A DNA stretch of 64,000 nt from an uncultured Ignavibacteria bacterium (GCA_937870915.1 CALMZQ010000155.1:1-64000); one strand, 5' to 3'; shown: positions 30,667 to 40,987, counted from the stretch's first letter. Numbers and translations: made by a program. The notes: generated by a model not told the origin, from the letters alone.

Positions 30667-31655
30667 CGTTGAATCTCCTCTGTGATAATGATCGGATGAA
30701 GTGTTGTGTGCTGTCCGTCCCGAATCACCACGGCGTACAGTCCGCTCATAAGATTCTCTACAGTGAAAGACGTTTCTGCTTCCCGAACAGCAGATTCGTG
30801 GACGCGTCTACCATGTACGTCGTAGATCGAAGCGGTGATTGGTGTGTGGACATTGCTGCGAATACGAATTGTTGATGCATGATGGTGAAATGTCCAAGGC
30901 GATTCGGTTACTGCATCTACGCTGGTAGACGTCTTTCTGAAGTGCCCGATGTATTCAACTGTTCGGCCTACAGGCCAACAGAGAGAGTCCACAAACTGCC
31001 TGCTTGCAAATGGATCCGGAAGAAGATCTGCGTCCGTTGTTGTCCAACGTTCAAACGTGTATCCCTGGCCCGTGAATCCTGTGAGCATCATCCCATCATG
31101 TAGGGAATGATCTTTGTTTTCATAGATCGGCGCAACAAGGCCAAGATCCGTAATGTCCTTTCCGGTCTCACTATCCACGGCGCGTGCATAGGCTTTGAAC
31201 CCGGTTGCCTTCGCAAAGAAGACCCGAGTGGTGTCATACTCTCCGTCTCCATGCCAATAGTTGCAGTACATCTCTATCACATACGTGATCATCACACCAT
31301 TTTCATCTGCTATGGGCAAAGTGGCGGTAGGTATCACTGTCAGCTGTGAAGGGCCAACACATCGAACGGTAATCGGAACTTCGTCGATAAGCTGCAGACC
31401 GTTGACACGGCGCAATCGAAAGAGCTTCGCGCATATCGTATCGGTGCTGGACGAGGAGCGTTGCATCGCGCGGGTATAGCCGATACGCAACGTGTCCATA
31501 CATCGTGGTATGTATCCGTTCCAGCTATCCACTGGACGTAGGTCAATGAAGGCTTCGTGGCACGTTACAAAGTCTTCCCATTGACACAGTGCTTCCTGTA
31601 TGCCCACGCTGGCAATAGCCATGGTAAGGAGAAGTGTTCGGACGGTCCGTTTCAT
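30663..31655 (-). CDS. Secreted protein with T9SS-like C-terminal domain
   Basis: MKRTVRTLLLTMAIASVGIQEALC|QWED; C-terminus ASIYDVHGRRVHESAVREAETSFTVENLMSGLYAVVIRDGQ. Confidence 0.78.
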   Translation of the reverse strand: MKRTVRTLLLTMAIASVGIQEALCQWEDFVTCHEAFIDLRPVDSWNGYIPRCMDTLRIGYTRAMQRSSSSTDTICAKLFRLRRVNGLQLIDEVPITVRCVGPSQLTVIPTATLPIADENGVMITYVIEMYCNYWHGDGEYDTTRVFFAKATGFKAYARAVDSETGKDITDLGLVAPIYENKDHSLHDGMMLTGFTGQGYTFERWTTTDADLLPDPFASRQFVDSLCWPVGRTVEYIGHFRKTSTSVDAVTESPWTFHHHASTIRIRSNVHTPITASIYDVHGRRVHESAVREAETSFTVENLMSGLYAVVIRDGQHTTLHPIIITEEIQR

Positions 31656-31681
31656 TGTGCCCTCAAGGTATTGTTGTGCAA

Positions 31682-34600
31682 TCACCGAACAACGGCTCGC
31701 GTTACAAACCACTGTCCGCGCAACCGATAGGTCACATTCTCATGACGGGCTTCTATCCTTGGTGCTATCGCACTACGCATTCCCCAAAGATTTTGTCTGT
31801 CTTCTAGGAAGGACGCCTCTCCCAAAGGTTCATCTTGTTCATCGGGAGGCAGAAGAGCTCCTATCATGTCCGCACCGGTCTTCACGATATCCGGAAGGAT
31901 GGTCCGCCAATCAAGATCCTTTTTTGAGCCGCTGTTTCCGTATTGCTCCGTCCGCTTCTTCACTGCTTCGATCACATCACCGAGACGGTTTACTAGGCAG
32001 TCGTTTTCGTCCTTACAATCTTCATCCCACGATGACATCGACCACCATGCCAGATCTGACTCACCCATCCATGCAGTTTGAAGCCAGACAACCTTATCTC
32101 CAAAGTTCAGTGGAGCGCCTTTGTCATTGTGTTCCGTTGTGCATTCGCCTTGAGCCCCTTGCTGTTGTCCACAATCGGGGATGCGGGCAAACCCTTGTGT
32201 TGTGAGGAGGGCAGCATCTTCCGCCAGATCAGCCCCATACATAGCATGGTATACCTCACCGTTATTCTCAAACGGCCAAAAGTCCCAGTCCCCGTCGAAT
32301 GCAAACGTTGCGTCGCGTAGTCGAAGGCCTAGTCCGGGCAGTTCCATTCTTCGGAGGGTAAAGAGGTGGGCATTGCGGAGATGTTCACCCGAGGCAGACA
32401 TCAGTGCGGTTGAGCACGTAACGTCAATGATTCCGCCGTGAAGAGCTTGTTTGATGGGGCTTGTGGTAGGATCGCAGATGAAGAACTCTACAATGTCTGC
32501 TGACTGTCCGTTGGCCGGAAGGAAGTTCGTGTTGCCATGAGGCCCCGTTGTGACCGTAAAGTCCAGACCGGTGGCTTGGGGATCCGAGATCAAGAAGTTG
32601 TCGAAACTCTCTGCACTGATACTTCCTGCCAATACCGAAGGTCCGTCTACCGGCATCGTGAACTTCAACTTGACGCTCGTGCCCTTTCTTGCGATGTATT
32701 CGAGATGTCTTCCACTACGGGGCTCATCAGGATCCAGATCGAAATAGGTAGCAGGGTCGTACCAACGTTCTTCAAATTTTGTACTACTGCGCTCGCCTTT
32801 GGCGTTACCTCGCACGCGGAGTCCGATGGACTCAATTCCGAAATATTGACGGAAGGCTGCTTGCGTGCGGATCTCTCGCAATCCTGTTGGTTGACCAAGG
32901 CAATTCATTCCGTCGAACTGCGCCATGTCGAAGTCCACCACCATGGTATACGTCTGCACTTTTTCAGTGATGTTCTCTACCGCGGGAATGGCATATCGGT
33001 CGATTCCGCTCCACCAGCGCCATTCTTCGCCCCGCTTGGTTGCAGCCCGCACAACGAATCGAATGTTATCGCCACACTTGAAGGCATACCGATTGTATGG
33101 CCGTGCCCCTTCACTACAGGAGATCTGAGACATCGGTTGCCAAACGAGCTGTCCATTGATGCGCTTGCGCAGCTCAACATCAACTCGTGTTTCCGGATGT
33201 GGTTGTTTGCCTACAAGGATGTTGTTTGGGTCCTCGGATCCAAGCAAGACGCGCTCGAGACGGAGTTCGATCTGTTTGCGTCGAGCATAAAACACGAGGT
33301 TGTTTTCCGGATCGAGGAGTTTGGCGGTTACACAGAGCTCGGCCCTGCCGCCATCGAACCACACCGGCGGACCGGACGAAGGATCGTGATAGCCGATGAC
33401 CTCCCAACACCGTGATGCCTGAACACAGACCGTGCGTTGTCCCTCTACCATGTCCTTAAACTCACGCTCTGTTGTGAAGGCAACCCCGTCGTCAACCTTG
33501 AATGTTTCATCTGGATCGGTATCTACTATTCGCGCAGAGAGTCTATAGATCTCCGTCCGCTGCGGATTCAGTGGTTTGAATTGGGGGTTCACGTATGTAC
33601 CCGGAACGGCCTTCAGTCCCTTCGTGGGTATCACGATCGATGCAGCCATCGTTCCGTTGATAGGCGGAAGCGATGAGCTCCACGCTGAAAAGGAATAGTT
33701 GGGCGATGGAGTGGCAACACAGTTGAGGTGGGTAGTTGCGGATGTTATACCGATGTTACCAGATGTGGTGATCTTACCCAGATGTTTACCAACCTGATCA
33801 TACACATCCATGGAACCGCCTGAATCAATCGTGAAGGCAACGTTGATTGTATCGAGATGCTCAACGATCGCAAGAATCGAGAGTGATTCCGAATACAATT
33901 GGCAGGGTATTGTTTCATCGATCCTATGAGTTGTCTTCCCATGCACCTGGGGAATATCTCTCGACTCCCATCGTACAAATCGCCAGTGCTCGGGGAGATC
34001 CGTTGGTATTGTTGCGATAAGGGGCGTGCCATCATGTATCACATTATCGACAGACGTAACAACTGTCCGGACATGGTCAGGAACGGGACGACCATCCGTT
34101 GACTTCACATCGTACGCGATCTTGCTGGCCCCGCGCACTACACCAACCACGGTTCGGTCATCATAAACATCACCGGTGAGCGTGGACATTTCGCACCGGA
34201 TTCTGATCGATGAGGAAATTGGCCAGGAGCCCTGTGGACTAATCACAACCGACGTTCTGTCCGGGGAGAGTCTACGCACTGTTTCCAATTGTCTCCATGT
34301 TCCGTCGGCGTGGAGAAGTTCAGAAAGAATCACCCGTTCCATCAATCCGGGGTAAGGAAGGGGCTCTGTGAATCGTACACAGATGTCACGAGCACAGGAG
34401 ATCACGCTCGTTGAATCCAGAGTAGTGGCAGCTACACGTGGTACGCCATGCGCTGTGGTAAAGGTGAACTCCAGCGGTGCACACATCATGCCACCCGCTT
34501 GTTGATCCAGTGCAACGTTGCGGACGATGCACCGATACGTGGTGTTCTCCAGGAGTGTCATCGGCGTCCACCTCATTGTTCGCTGGTCGTCGAACTCCGT

Positions 34601-34894
34601 TCTCCCCACTATTGCATGTTCTCCCAATCGCATTGGGTCCGTCCGTTGTGCGATGGATTCTCGCACCACCAATACCGTTGGTTCTGTAGGCCTCCAACCG
34701 GATATCTCTGCATCCGGTGCAAGGACTGTTACACTGCGGGCATCGATCGTGGCTGGAGCACGTATCACAATCGATGATGAAATAGCTACACCGTTTTGTC
34801 CGGGCTGTGGGAATACGGGTTGGAGGAGCGGTACATTCTGTGCGTGAGCACCGAGGCTCATGAGCACAACAAGGGAGATGATAATACGAAACAT
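31682..34894 (-). CDS. Large secreted protein with Big_5/SbsA-like Ig repeats (~1070 aa)
   Basis: Signal peptide ...LMSLGAHA|QNVPLL; LLQPVFPQPGQNGVAISSSIVIRAP and VKLKFTMPVDGPSVLAGSISAESF resemble Big_5 domains. No obvious T9SS C-terminal domain. Confidence 0.75.
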   Translation of the reverse strand: MFRIIISLVVLMSLGAHAQNVPLLQPVFPQPGQNGVAISSSIVIRAPATIDARSVTVLAPDAEISGWRPTEPTVLVVRESIAQRTDPMRLGEHAIVGRTEFDDQRTMRWTPMTLLENTTYRCIVRNVALDQQAGGMMCAPLEFTFTTAHGVPRVAATTLDSTSVISCARDICVRFTEPLPYPGLMERVILSELLHADGTWRQLETVRRLSPDRTSVVISPQGSWPISSSIRIRCEMSTLTGDVYDDRTVVGVVRGASKIAYDVKSTDGRPVPDHVRTVVTSVDNVIHDGTPLIATIPTDLPEHWRFVRWESRDIPQVHGKTTHRIDETIPCQLYSESLSILAIVEHLDTINVAFTIDSGGSMDVYDQVGKHLGKITTSGNIGITSATTHLNCVATPSPNYSFSAWSSSLPPINGTMAASIVIPTKGLKAVPGTYVNPQFKPLNPQRTEIYRLSARIVDTDPDETFKVDDGVAFTTEREFKDMVEGQRTVCVQASRCWEVIGYHDPSSGPPVWFDGGRAELCVTAKLLDPENNLVFYARRKQIELRLERVLLGSEDPNNILVGKQPHPETRVDVELRKRINGQLVWQPMSQISCSEGARPYNRYAFKCGDNIRFVVRAATKRGEEWRWWSGIDRYAIPAVENITEKVQTYTMVVDFDMAQFDGMNCLGQPTGLREIRTQAAFRQYFGIESIGLRVRGNAKGERSSTKFEERWYDPATYFDLDPDEPRSGRHLEYIARKGTSVKLKFTMPVDGPSVLAGSISAESFDNFLISDPQATGLDFTVTTGPHGNTNFLPANGQSADIVEFFICDPTTSPIKQALHGGIIDVTCSTALMSASGEHLRNAHLFTLRRMELPGLGLRLRDATFAFDGDWDFWPFENNGEVYHAMYGADLAEDAALLTTQGFARIPDCGQQQGAQGECTTEHNDKGAPLNFGDKVVWLQTAWMGESDLAWWSMSSWDEDCKDENDCLVNRLGDVIEAVKKRTEQYGNSGSKKDLDWRTILPDIVKTGADMIGALLPPDEQDEPLGEASFLEDRQNLWGMRSAIAPRIEARHENVTYRLRGQWFVTRAVVR

Positions 34895-34964
34895 CACAAC
34901 CTCCGTTTGTGTGAGTGAAACATGCCCCTTTCATCGATGAAGAAAGGGGCGTAAGGAGGTTGTG
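34895..34964 (-). promoter_or_regulatory. 5' UTR nested inverted repeat sequestering the Shine-Dalgarno of the 31682-34894 gene
   Basis: Outer arms CACAACCTCC (34895-34904) and GGAGGTTGTG (34955-34964), 10 bp perfect; inner arms GCCCCTTTC (34924-34932) and GAAAGGGGC (34942-34950), 9 bp. In the mRNA the 34895-34904 arm is the SD (GGAGGTTGTG-ATG). Confidence 0.75.
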
Positions 34965-35024
34965 CGTTTAGGCAGGTGAAACGTGACGCGCGGCATCACA
35001 AATATTTACTGCCGGCAGTGTCTT

Positions 35025-35834
35025 CTACTGTACTCTTATCTGGAACATTGATGGCCAGTTTTTGCCGGTAACATAGATGGCCTTTGCAGCCGTATCATAG
35101 GCAATGCCGTTGAGTACGTCTGTGGTGGCAGTACGCGAGGAGTTTGGCAGGATACCCGTGAGGTCTATCACGCCTGTGACCTTCCCGGACGAAGGGTCGA
35201 TTCTCACAATACGATCTGATTGCCAGATGTTTGCCCAGATTTCTCCTTCGATCCATTCAAGTTCATTTAGCTGACTTACAAGAGAGCCACTTTGGGTAAC
35301 GGAAATGCTGCGCACCACGGCAAATGTTTTGGGATCGATCACCGACAGAACATTGGACCCATTACTCATAATGAGGTTCTTGCCATCATTCGTTAGACCC
35401 CATCCCTCACCGGCGTACGAGAACTTATCCAGCTCCTTCAGAGTATGGGCATCGTAGATGAATCCCGATTGGTTGAGCCAAGTGATCATATAGGCCTTGC
35501 CATTCAGCACCGTCATACCTTCTCCAAAGTACCGGTCTTCCAACTTTTCAAGTTTGCGGACCTTTCCCGACGTGATGTCTACGATTCGGATGCTCGATTG
35601 TCCATTCTGCCCGGTACTCTCCAGAAACGCCCCAGCATGAACAACAAGGCCCTGTGTAAAGGCCTTAACATCGTGTGGAAGGGTTCGGATAACCTCAAAA
35701 CCATATGAACGCACCGCTGTCTCCGATTCCGCCATAGGTAAAGGGGCTTCGGGTGGACGTTCGGTTGCCGGACGTTCTGTGGAACAAGCCGCAAGGCTGG
35801 CACAAAGAATGATTGGGAGTATTCGGCGTGTCAT
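35025..35834 (-). CDS. Glutaminyl-peptide cyclotransferase (lipoprotein)
   Basis: Lipobox ILCASLAAC|S; HDVKAFTQGLVVHAGAFLESTGQNGQSSIRIVDI...YFGEGMTVLNGKAYMITWLNQSGFIYDAHTLKELDKFSYAGEGWGLTNDGKNLIMSNGSN. Confidence 0.93.
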   Translation of the reverse strand: MTRRILPIILCASLAACSTERPATERPPEAPLPMAESETAVRSYGFEVIRTLPHDVKAFTQGLVVHAGAFLESTGQNGQSSIRIVDITSGKVRKLEKLEDRYFGEGMTVLNGKAYMITWLNQSGFIYDAHTLKELDKFSYAGEGWGLTNDGKNLIMSNGSNVLSVIDPKTFAVVRSISVTQSGSLVSQLNELEWIEGEIWANIWQSDRIVRIDPSSGKVTGVIDLTGILPNSSRTATTDVLNGIAYDTAAKAIYVTGKNWPSMFQIRVQ

Positions 35835-35856
35835 AGTTTTATGTCTCGGTGTGCAG

Positions 35857-35901
35857 CGAATCTACTGAACACCTTTGGCACGCCGACGTTCAGTAGATTC
35901 G
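35857..35901. promoter_or_regulatory. 14-bp perfect inverted repeat between divergent genes (operator candidate)
   Basis: CGAATCTACTGAAC - 17 nt - GTTCAGTAGATTCG. Confidence 0.6.
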
Positions 35902-35910
35902 AAAACCACC

Positions 35911-37053
35911 ATGCACCCCACGACCCGCTCGAATACCCACAATAGCACCGTCCTCATCTCCTTGGTTGCTGTGATGCTCCTTGCTTCATGTAGTAAGGAG
36001 CCGTCTCCGCAAGAGACCGCGGCTAAACTCCGCAATGACTCGGTTCGAGTTGCGGAGGAGAAAAGGAATCATCGTGTTGATTCTCTGAAGAAGAGATTTC
36101 CGAAGATCACGTACTACCGCCTGCCGATCACCTCGAAGGTGATCCTTGATAGTGTGCGCCGGACATATGCAAAGTCAAAAGAAACGTGGACGAATTACCG
36201 CGTGCTTACGCTTCTCAACCGCAAGGACATTCAATATGTACGGTTAGGCGACACCCTTGTGCTGCCGGACACAATCATAGAGGACCTCAGGGCGTATTCC
36301 GTCTTTCCCCAATATTGGCCAGATGGAGACACCGTCTCAAAGGCAGTCTTTATCAGTAATAAGTGGCAATCATATGCCTGTTATGCGAATGGTGAACTCG
36401 TTCGATATGCAGCATGTAACTCCGGAGAAGAGAGAAAGCCAACACTACCCGGACGATATGCTGTGTATTGGCGAGATAGGAAGCGCATATCCTCGCTGGA
36501 CAGTACGTGGATCCTACCGTTCACCGTCAACTTCCATCTTCAGGCAGGTAGTGCCTTCCACCAATTCGACATGCCGGGTAGGCCCGTATCACATTCATGT
36601 GTCCGCCAGTTTCTTTCAGACGCGGAATGGCTCTACCGCTGGGTTCGTACTGCCCGCGTAGATACCGTAGAGCATCGTTTCATTCCGTGGACAGGAACAC
36701 CCGTTGTTATCGTTGACATTTTCGACTTCGCACGTAGAAGAGGGGGCCCGTGGCTCGAGCTAACGTCGAACACCGACGTCACGGTTGAACTTCCAAAGGA
36801 TGTATACGCAATCGAGGAAGCACTCATCCCGATCTCCCAGATTCCTAAGGAAGTGCGCGGATCATTACGCAACCGGAACCGCTACGTAACGGCCGATAGT
36901 GTTCTACGCGAGCGCGGGATCATTCGCGAAGGTGTACACCTTCGCGAGAGTATCAACTTCAATAAGCTGCGTCAGGAAAAGAAGAAGCGGAAAATGGAAG
37001 CAAGAAGAAGAACGGAATCTGAGCAGTCTCCTTCTACACCCGTTACGAACTAG
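35911..37053 (+). CDS. L,D-transpeptidase (YkuD-family) lipoprotein
   Basis: Lipobox AVMLLASC|SKEPSP; catalytic motif FHQFDMPGRPVSHSCVRQFLSDAEWLYRWV. Confidence 0.87.
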   Translation: MHPTTRSNTHNSTVLISLVAVMLLASCSKEPSPQETAAKLRNDSVRVAEEKRNHRVDSLKKRFPKITYYRLPITSKVILDSVRRTYAKSKETWTNYRVLTLLNRKDIQYVRLGDTLVLPDTIIEDLRAYSVFPQYWPDGDTVSKAVFISNKWQSYACYANGELVRYAACNSGEERKPTLPGRYAVYWRDRKRISSLDSTWILPFTVNFHLQAGSAFHQFDMPGRPVSHSCVRQFLSDAEWLYRWVRTARVDTVEHRFIPWTGTPVVIVDIFDFARRRGGPWLELTSNTDVTVELPKDVYAIEEALIPISQIPKEVRGSLRNRNRYVTADSVLRERGIIREGVHLRESINFNKLRQEKKKRKMEARRRTESEQSPSTPVTN

Positions 37054-38383
37054 GTCCCGCAGAATAACGTTCCGGCCAGAGATCTCGTAGTCGCTGAGCA
37101 ATCTCTGCTTCTACACCTTGTTCCTCCGGACGGTAGAACGCCTGTGGTTCAATAGCCTCAGGGAAGTATTTCTCTTGTACAAAATGTCCGGGGAATGAGT
37201 GTGGGTAGACGTAGTCCTTGCCGTGCCCCATCTCCTTCATCAATCGTGTTGGAGCGTTTCGAAGATGGACTGGGATGGTCACATCAGCCCCTTCCCTGAT
37301 CAGTGCCAGCGCTGCATCAATGGCCATGTAGGATGAGTTCGACTTTGGTGCAGAGGCCAGATACGTTACGCCCTGAGCCAATGGAATTCGGCCTTCGGGC
37401 ATACCAATGCGTTCTATCGCCTGGAAAACGGAAAGTGCAATCTGCAGCGCAAGAGGATCGGCGTTGCCAATATCTTCACTCGCAAAGATCACCATCCTCC
37501 TCGCAATAAAGGTTGGGTCTTCTCCGGCTTCGATCATCACTGCGAGATACAGCAGAGCTGCATCGGGATCGCTCCCACGCATTGATTTGATGAAGGCAGA
37601 AACGGTGTCGTAGTGTGCATCTCCGGCTCTATCATAGGCCAACACTCTGCGTTGCACCGTTGTTCGAAGTACATCACGCGTGATGTGAACCATTCCATCG
37701 GCATCACGTGGGGCTATGGAAGATGATGCTTCGATAGCGTTGAGTGCTGTACGTGCATCGCCCCCTGCAATACTTAACACAGCCTCCCAATCATCGATGG
37801 CGATGCGTCTGCTTTTCATTTGTTCGTCGTGAGTGAGGGCGCGCTCAATGATCGAACGAATATCGGCGTCGCTAAGTGGTTGAAGTCGATAGACCTGACA
37901 CCGCGACAGCAATGCGTTGTTCACTTCGAATGACGGATTCTCTGTTGTGGCACCGATGAGAGTTACAAGTCCACGCTCAACAGCATGAAGCAACGCATCC
38001 TGTTGGGCTTTGTTGAATCGGTGGATCTCATCGATGAATAGAACAAGGCGACGTCCCATCTTGCGATGGCGTTCAGCTCGCTGCATTGTTTCTCGCAGAT
38101 CCTTCACCCCGGCTTCTACAGCGGAAAGTCTCTCCATTGGGCTGCCTATGGATCCGGTAAGGACACGTGCAAGTGTTGTCTTGCCTGTTCCGGGTGGACC
38201 CCATAGGATCATGGATGGTAGTTCTCCACGTTCCACAAATACACGTAGGGGGCATCCCGATGCCAGGAGATGTTGTTGTCCGGCTACGTCATCAATCGCT
38301 TGTGGTCGCATCCTTTCTGCCAACGGTGCATCAGGAGAAGGCACTTCTTGTTTCGGCCGTTCGTCGTCAAACAGACTGTCCAT
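37043..38383 (-). CDS. rarA: Replication-associated recombination AAA+ ATPase RarA/MgsA
   Basis: PLAERMRPQAIDDVAGQQHLLASGCPLRVFVERGELPSMILWGPPGTGKTTLAR; FIDEIHRFNKAQQDALL; GATTENPSFEVNNALLSRCQVY. Confidence 0.96.
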   Translation of the reverse strand: MDSLFDDERPKQEVPSPDAPLAERMRPQAIDDVAGQQHLLASGCPLRVFVERGELPSMILWGPPGTGKTTLARVLTGSIGSPMERLSAVEAGVKDLRETMQRAERHRKMGRRLVLFIDEIHRFNKAQQDALLHAVERGLVTLIGATTENPSFEVNNALLSRCQVYRLQPLSDADIRSIIERALTHDEQMKSRRIAIDDWEAVLSIAGGDARTALNAIEASSSIAPRDADGMVHITRDVLRTTVQRRVLAYDRAGDAHYDTVSAFIKSMRGSDPDAALLYLAVMIEAGEDPTFIARRMVIFASEDIGNADPLALQIALSVFQAIERIGMPEGRIPLAQGVTYLASAPKSNSSYMAIDAALALIREGADVTIPVHLRNAPTRLMKEMGHGKDYVYPHSFPGHFVQEKYFPEAIEPQAFYRPEEQGVEAEIAQRLRDLWPERYSAGPSS

Positions 38384-39059
38384 GACTATGTTGCTCGGTA
38401 TGTTCCTGCCAAACTACTGTATTGCCGGCGTTCTGTCACTTGTACTCCCACTACTGTGGTGGTATGAGTTTGACGCTGCATCTGCCGGGCGCAAGGAGCT
38501 AGCAGAATGGTCGGGCACCAAAACGATTTCTATCACAGATGCCAAGCGCTCCTATCTTGGTCCGTTTGGCAATGACAGCATCAGGCTATCGGCACAGGAT
38601 ATACCTCATCACGACACGATCGTAGTTGAGCTGCGGGTTTATATCCTCGGATCGTGGGACGGGGTTGAAGACGATGACCGTCTACTCATCATGCTCGACG
38701 GCAGAGATACGCTGCTCTACACAACGTTCAGCAATACATTGATTGAACAGAATTATCCTGCTTGGAGAGGGGGCAGAGTGTTCCCTCGTAGGACCGGTTC
38801 TGCGGAAGTAGATGTTACGGGTTGGATCTTCAGTGAGCCAAGGGTCTTTCATGGACCGCTTGATGCCGCTTATACCATGGTCTTCCGCGTCCCACATTCC
38901 TCGCGCAAGTGCAGCATTACATTCCAGGGTTTTCTTACGGACGTGCGACCAATACCGGCAAACGAGGCTTGGGGAATTGGATCTGTGCGTATTGGTTTGG
39001 TGGAGAAGGAGAAGCCCCCTTCACCTTTGAATGAACCGATGGTGTATCCCGGCCGCTAG
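38382..39059 (+). CDS. Hypothetical membrane-anchored/secreted protein
   Basis: Start ATG 38382/38388 (MTMLLGMFLPNYCIAGVLSLVLPLLWW); the longer ORF-track N-terminus is antisense to rarA. Confidence 0.6.
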   Translation: MTMLLGMFLPNYCIAGVLSLVLPLLWWYEFDAASAGRKELAEWSGTKTISITDAKRSYLGPFGNDSIRLSAQDIPHHDTIVVELRVYILGSWDGVEDDDRLLIMLDGRDTLLYTTFSNTLIEQNYPAWRGGRVFPRRTGSAEVDVTGWIFSEPRVFHGPLDAAYTMVFRVPHSSRKCSITFQGFLTDVRPIPANEAWGIGSVRIGLVEKEKPPSPLNEPMVYPGR

Positions 39060-39997
39060 ACTCGTTGTATGCTGAAGGAGCCACCGATTGAACGAACGGC
39101 GAGCTTTGTCTTTGAGCGTTCTATTGCTGCGCGAAGTCTGATCATGGGGTCGGCTATCGGCTCTTCGCTTTGCCGAAACGTAGAATGATGAATTGGCATC
39201 ATCGATCGTGCATTCATCATATCGACCATACTGAGAGATTCTTCCGGAGTGCAGTGCGTCTCCGGATATGGATCATATGCACCAATCGGCATTATGGCAA
39301 GGTCTACAGGTTGACGAATTTTTGCAAATGTTGTGGTGTGGGCTGTGTCTCCGCCAAAAACAACCCGAACTCCGTTTCGCTCTAGGAGGTAGCCATTGTA
39401 GCTGCGACCGGATCGGTATTGTCCATTCGATCGACACGCTTCTCCGGGCAGTCGCCATCCGTTATGTCGCACTTGAAGTGCGGTAAGCGAAACATCAGCA
39501 ACTGTTGTGCGATCACCCCAATCCATTTCGTGCACGGAACGCCACGGCAGATCTTCAATAACGTCCATCGTGTTCGTTGCTGTTATCACATCCAATTCCC
39601 CATGCCAGCGCTCGGCCATAGCACTCAAGGAGCGTCTGTCCATATGATCAAGGTGTGCATGAGATAGCAGCACCAGATCCGGTCTTGGTAGTTCTTCAAT
39701 AGTTAGGGCAGGGGGCGAGAATCGCCGTGGTCCTATCGTGATTCCCAAAATGGATAATCCATAGGAATCAAAGAGCACGGGATCGGTGATGATCCACGAG
39801 CCACCAATGTTGATCAGAACGGTGGAGTGACCAAGCCAGCAAGCCCACAAACAACAATCATCTGCCTCCAACAGCGTCGGATGATTGGCAGTTTGTGTAG
39901 ATCCGGTTGATAGTGGACATGGGATGGATGGAAGAGGAGCAGTAATGATTGCACCGCTTGCCAACACCATCGTTCGAAGTAGGTGTCGTCTGCTCAG
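39056..39997 (-). CDS. NAPE-PLD/UlaG-like metallo-beta-lactamase hydrolase, putative Tat substrate
   Basis: MLSRRHLLRTMVLASGA; WLGHSTVLINIGGSWIITDPVL; LLSHAHLDHMDRRSL; FGGDTAHTTTFAKI. Confidence 0.87.
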   Translation of the reverse strand: MSRRHLLRTMVLASGAIITAPLPSIPCPLSTGSTQTANHPTLLEADDCCLWACWLGHSTVLINIGGSWIITDPVLFDSYGLSILGITIGPRRFSPPALTIEELPRPDLVLLSHAHLDHMDRRSLSAMAERWHGELDVITATNTMDVIEDLPWRSVHEMDWGDRTTVADVSLTALQVRHNGWRLPGEACRSNGQYRSGRSYNGYLLERNGVRVVFGGDTAHTTTFAKIRQPVDLAIMPIGAYDPYPETHCTPEESLSMVDMMNARSMMPIHHSTFRQSEEPIADPMIRLRAAIERSKTKLAVRSIGGSFSIQRV

Positions 39998-40163
39998 CAT
40001 GAAGGTTCCCCCCGGAACGGAATACATCCAAACTACACGCTAGTTCTCGGTGAACCTTGTTACCATCACGTTGTAAGGAGATTGTAATTTTGCGAAACAT
40101 TGTGGCACCTGTCTCGTATCAGCACTCCTCTCACGTTGAAACGATCCGTATCAGGTAAGGACC

Positions 40164-40955
40164 ATGAAGACAATTCTTGCAAGTGTTCTGTTTGTTGTTT
40201 CTGCAGCAGCGGGTTATGCACAGACAGACACAACCTCTCCGCTGCTCACAGCAACGAAACAGACAGATACCGATCAAGTAATGATCGATCGTATCAAGCA
40301 GAACTATCTGCCTGCCCAGTTCGGGCTCTATTATTCGCAATCCGTTCCCCAGTCGTCCTTACGCAAGGCGTATGATAGTCTTGGCGGACCAAACGTCGGA
40401 TATGGTTTTGCGATAAACGGCGGATACAATTTTGACCCCATTCCACTTGTGATAGGGGGCGAGTTTGCGATGCACTTCTTTGGAACTCGCGACAAAACAT
40501 TCGGTTCCGGAACACTCTTCAGTAATCGTGTTGAACTGTCTACACAGAACTTCACCATTCCGATTCTTGCATTTGTTCGCCTTCAGCCAAACATTGCTAC
40601 ATGGGTCTTTCCTTATGCAGAACTTGTTGGTGGAACAACGATCTACTCGTCTGTTCTCACCGCAAAGAAGTATAACGATGGGGAAGAGATTCCGTCAGAA
40701 ACAGAAAGTGAAGGAGGAGCAAATCTTACGTATGGCGTAGGTGCCGGACTCGCGATCAAGGTAGCCGATATCATTACGCTACCAAACTCGCTTCAGCGCA
40801 CTCTCATTGACGTCAGGATGCGCTACCTCTGGGGAACCAGCGTTGAAGTTCCGCTTGTGGAACCAACAAACAATCAATCCTTTGTGATCAGAAATGTGTC
40901 AGTAGATGCGCCGGAGCAAATCGTGTTCCAGGTTGGCATCATGGTCCAACTTTAA
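40164..40955 (+). CDS. Outer-membrane beta-barrel protein
   Basis: Signal peptide MKTILASVLFVVSAAAGYA|QTDT; GYGFAINGGYNFDPIPLVIGGEFAMHFF; C-terminal VFQVGIMVQL. Confidence 0.72.
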   Translation: MKTILASVLFVVSAAAGYAQTDTTSPLLTATKQTDTDQVMIDRIKQNYLPAQFGLYYSQSVPQSSLRKAYDSLGGPNVGYGFAINGGYNFDPIPLVIGGEFAMHFFGTRDKTFGSGTLFSNRVELSTQNFTIPILAFVRLQPNIATWVFPYAELVGGTTIYSSVLTAKKYNDGEEIPSETESEGGANLTYGVGAGLAIKVADIITLPNSLQRTLIDVRMRYLWGTSVEVPLVEPTNNQSFVIRNVSVDAPEQIVFQVGIMVQL

Positions 40956-40987
40956 ACCACTACAACGACTAATCGGAGAAATTGACA

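Noticed and set aside
38010-38381. N-terminal 124 codons of the 349-aa + ORF
   Set aside because: Antisense to rarA; the real gene starts at 38382/38388.
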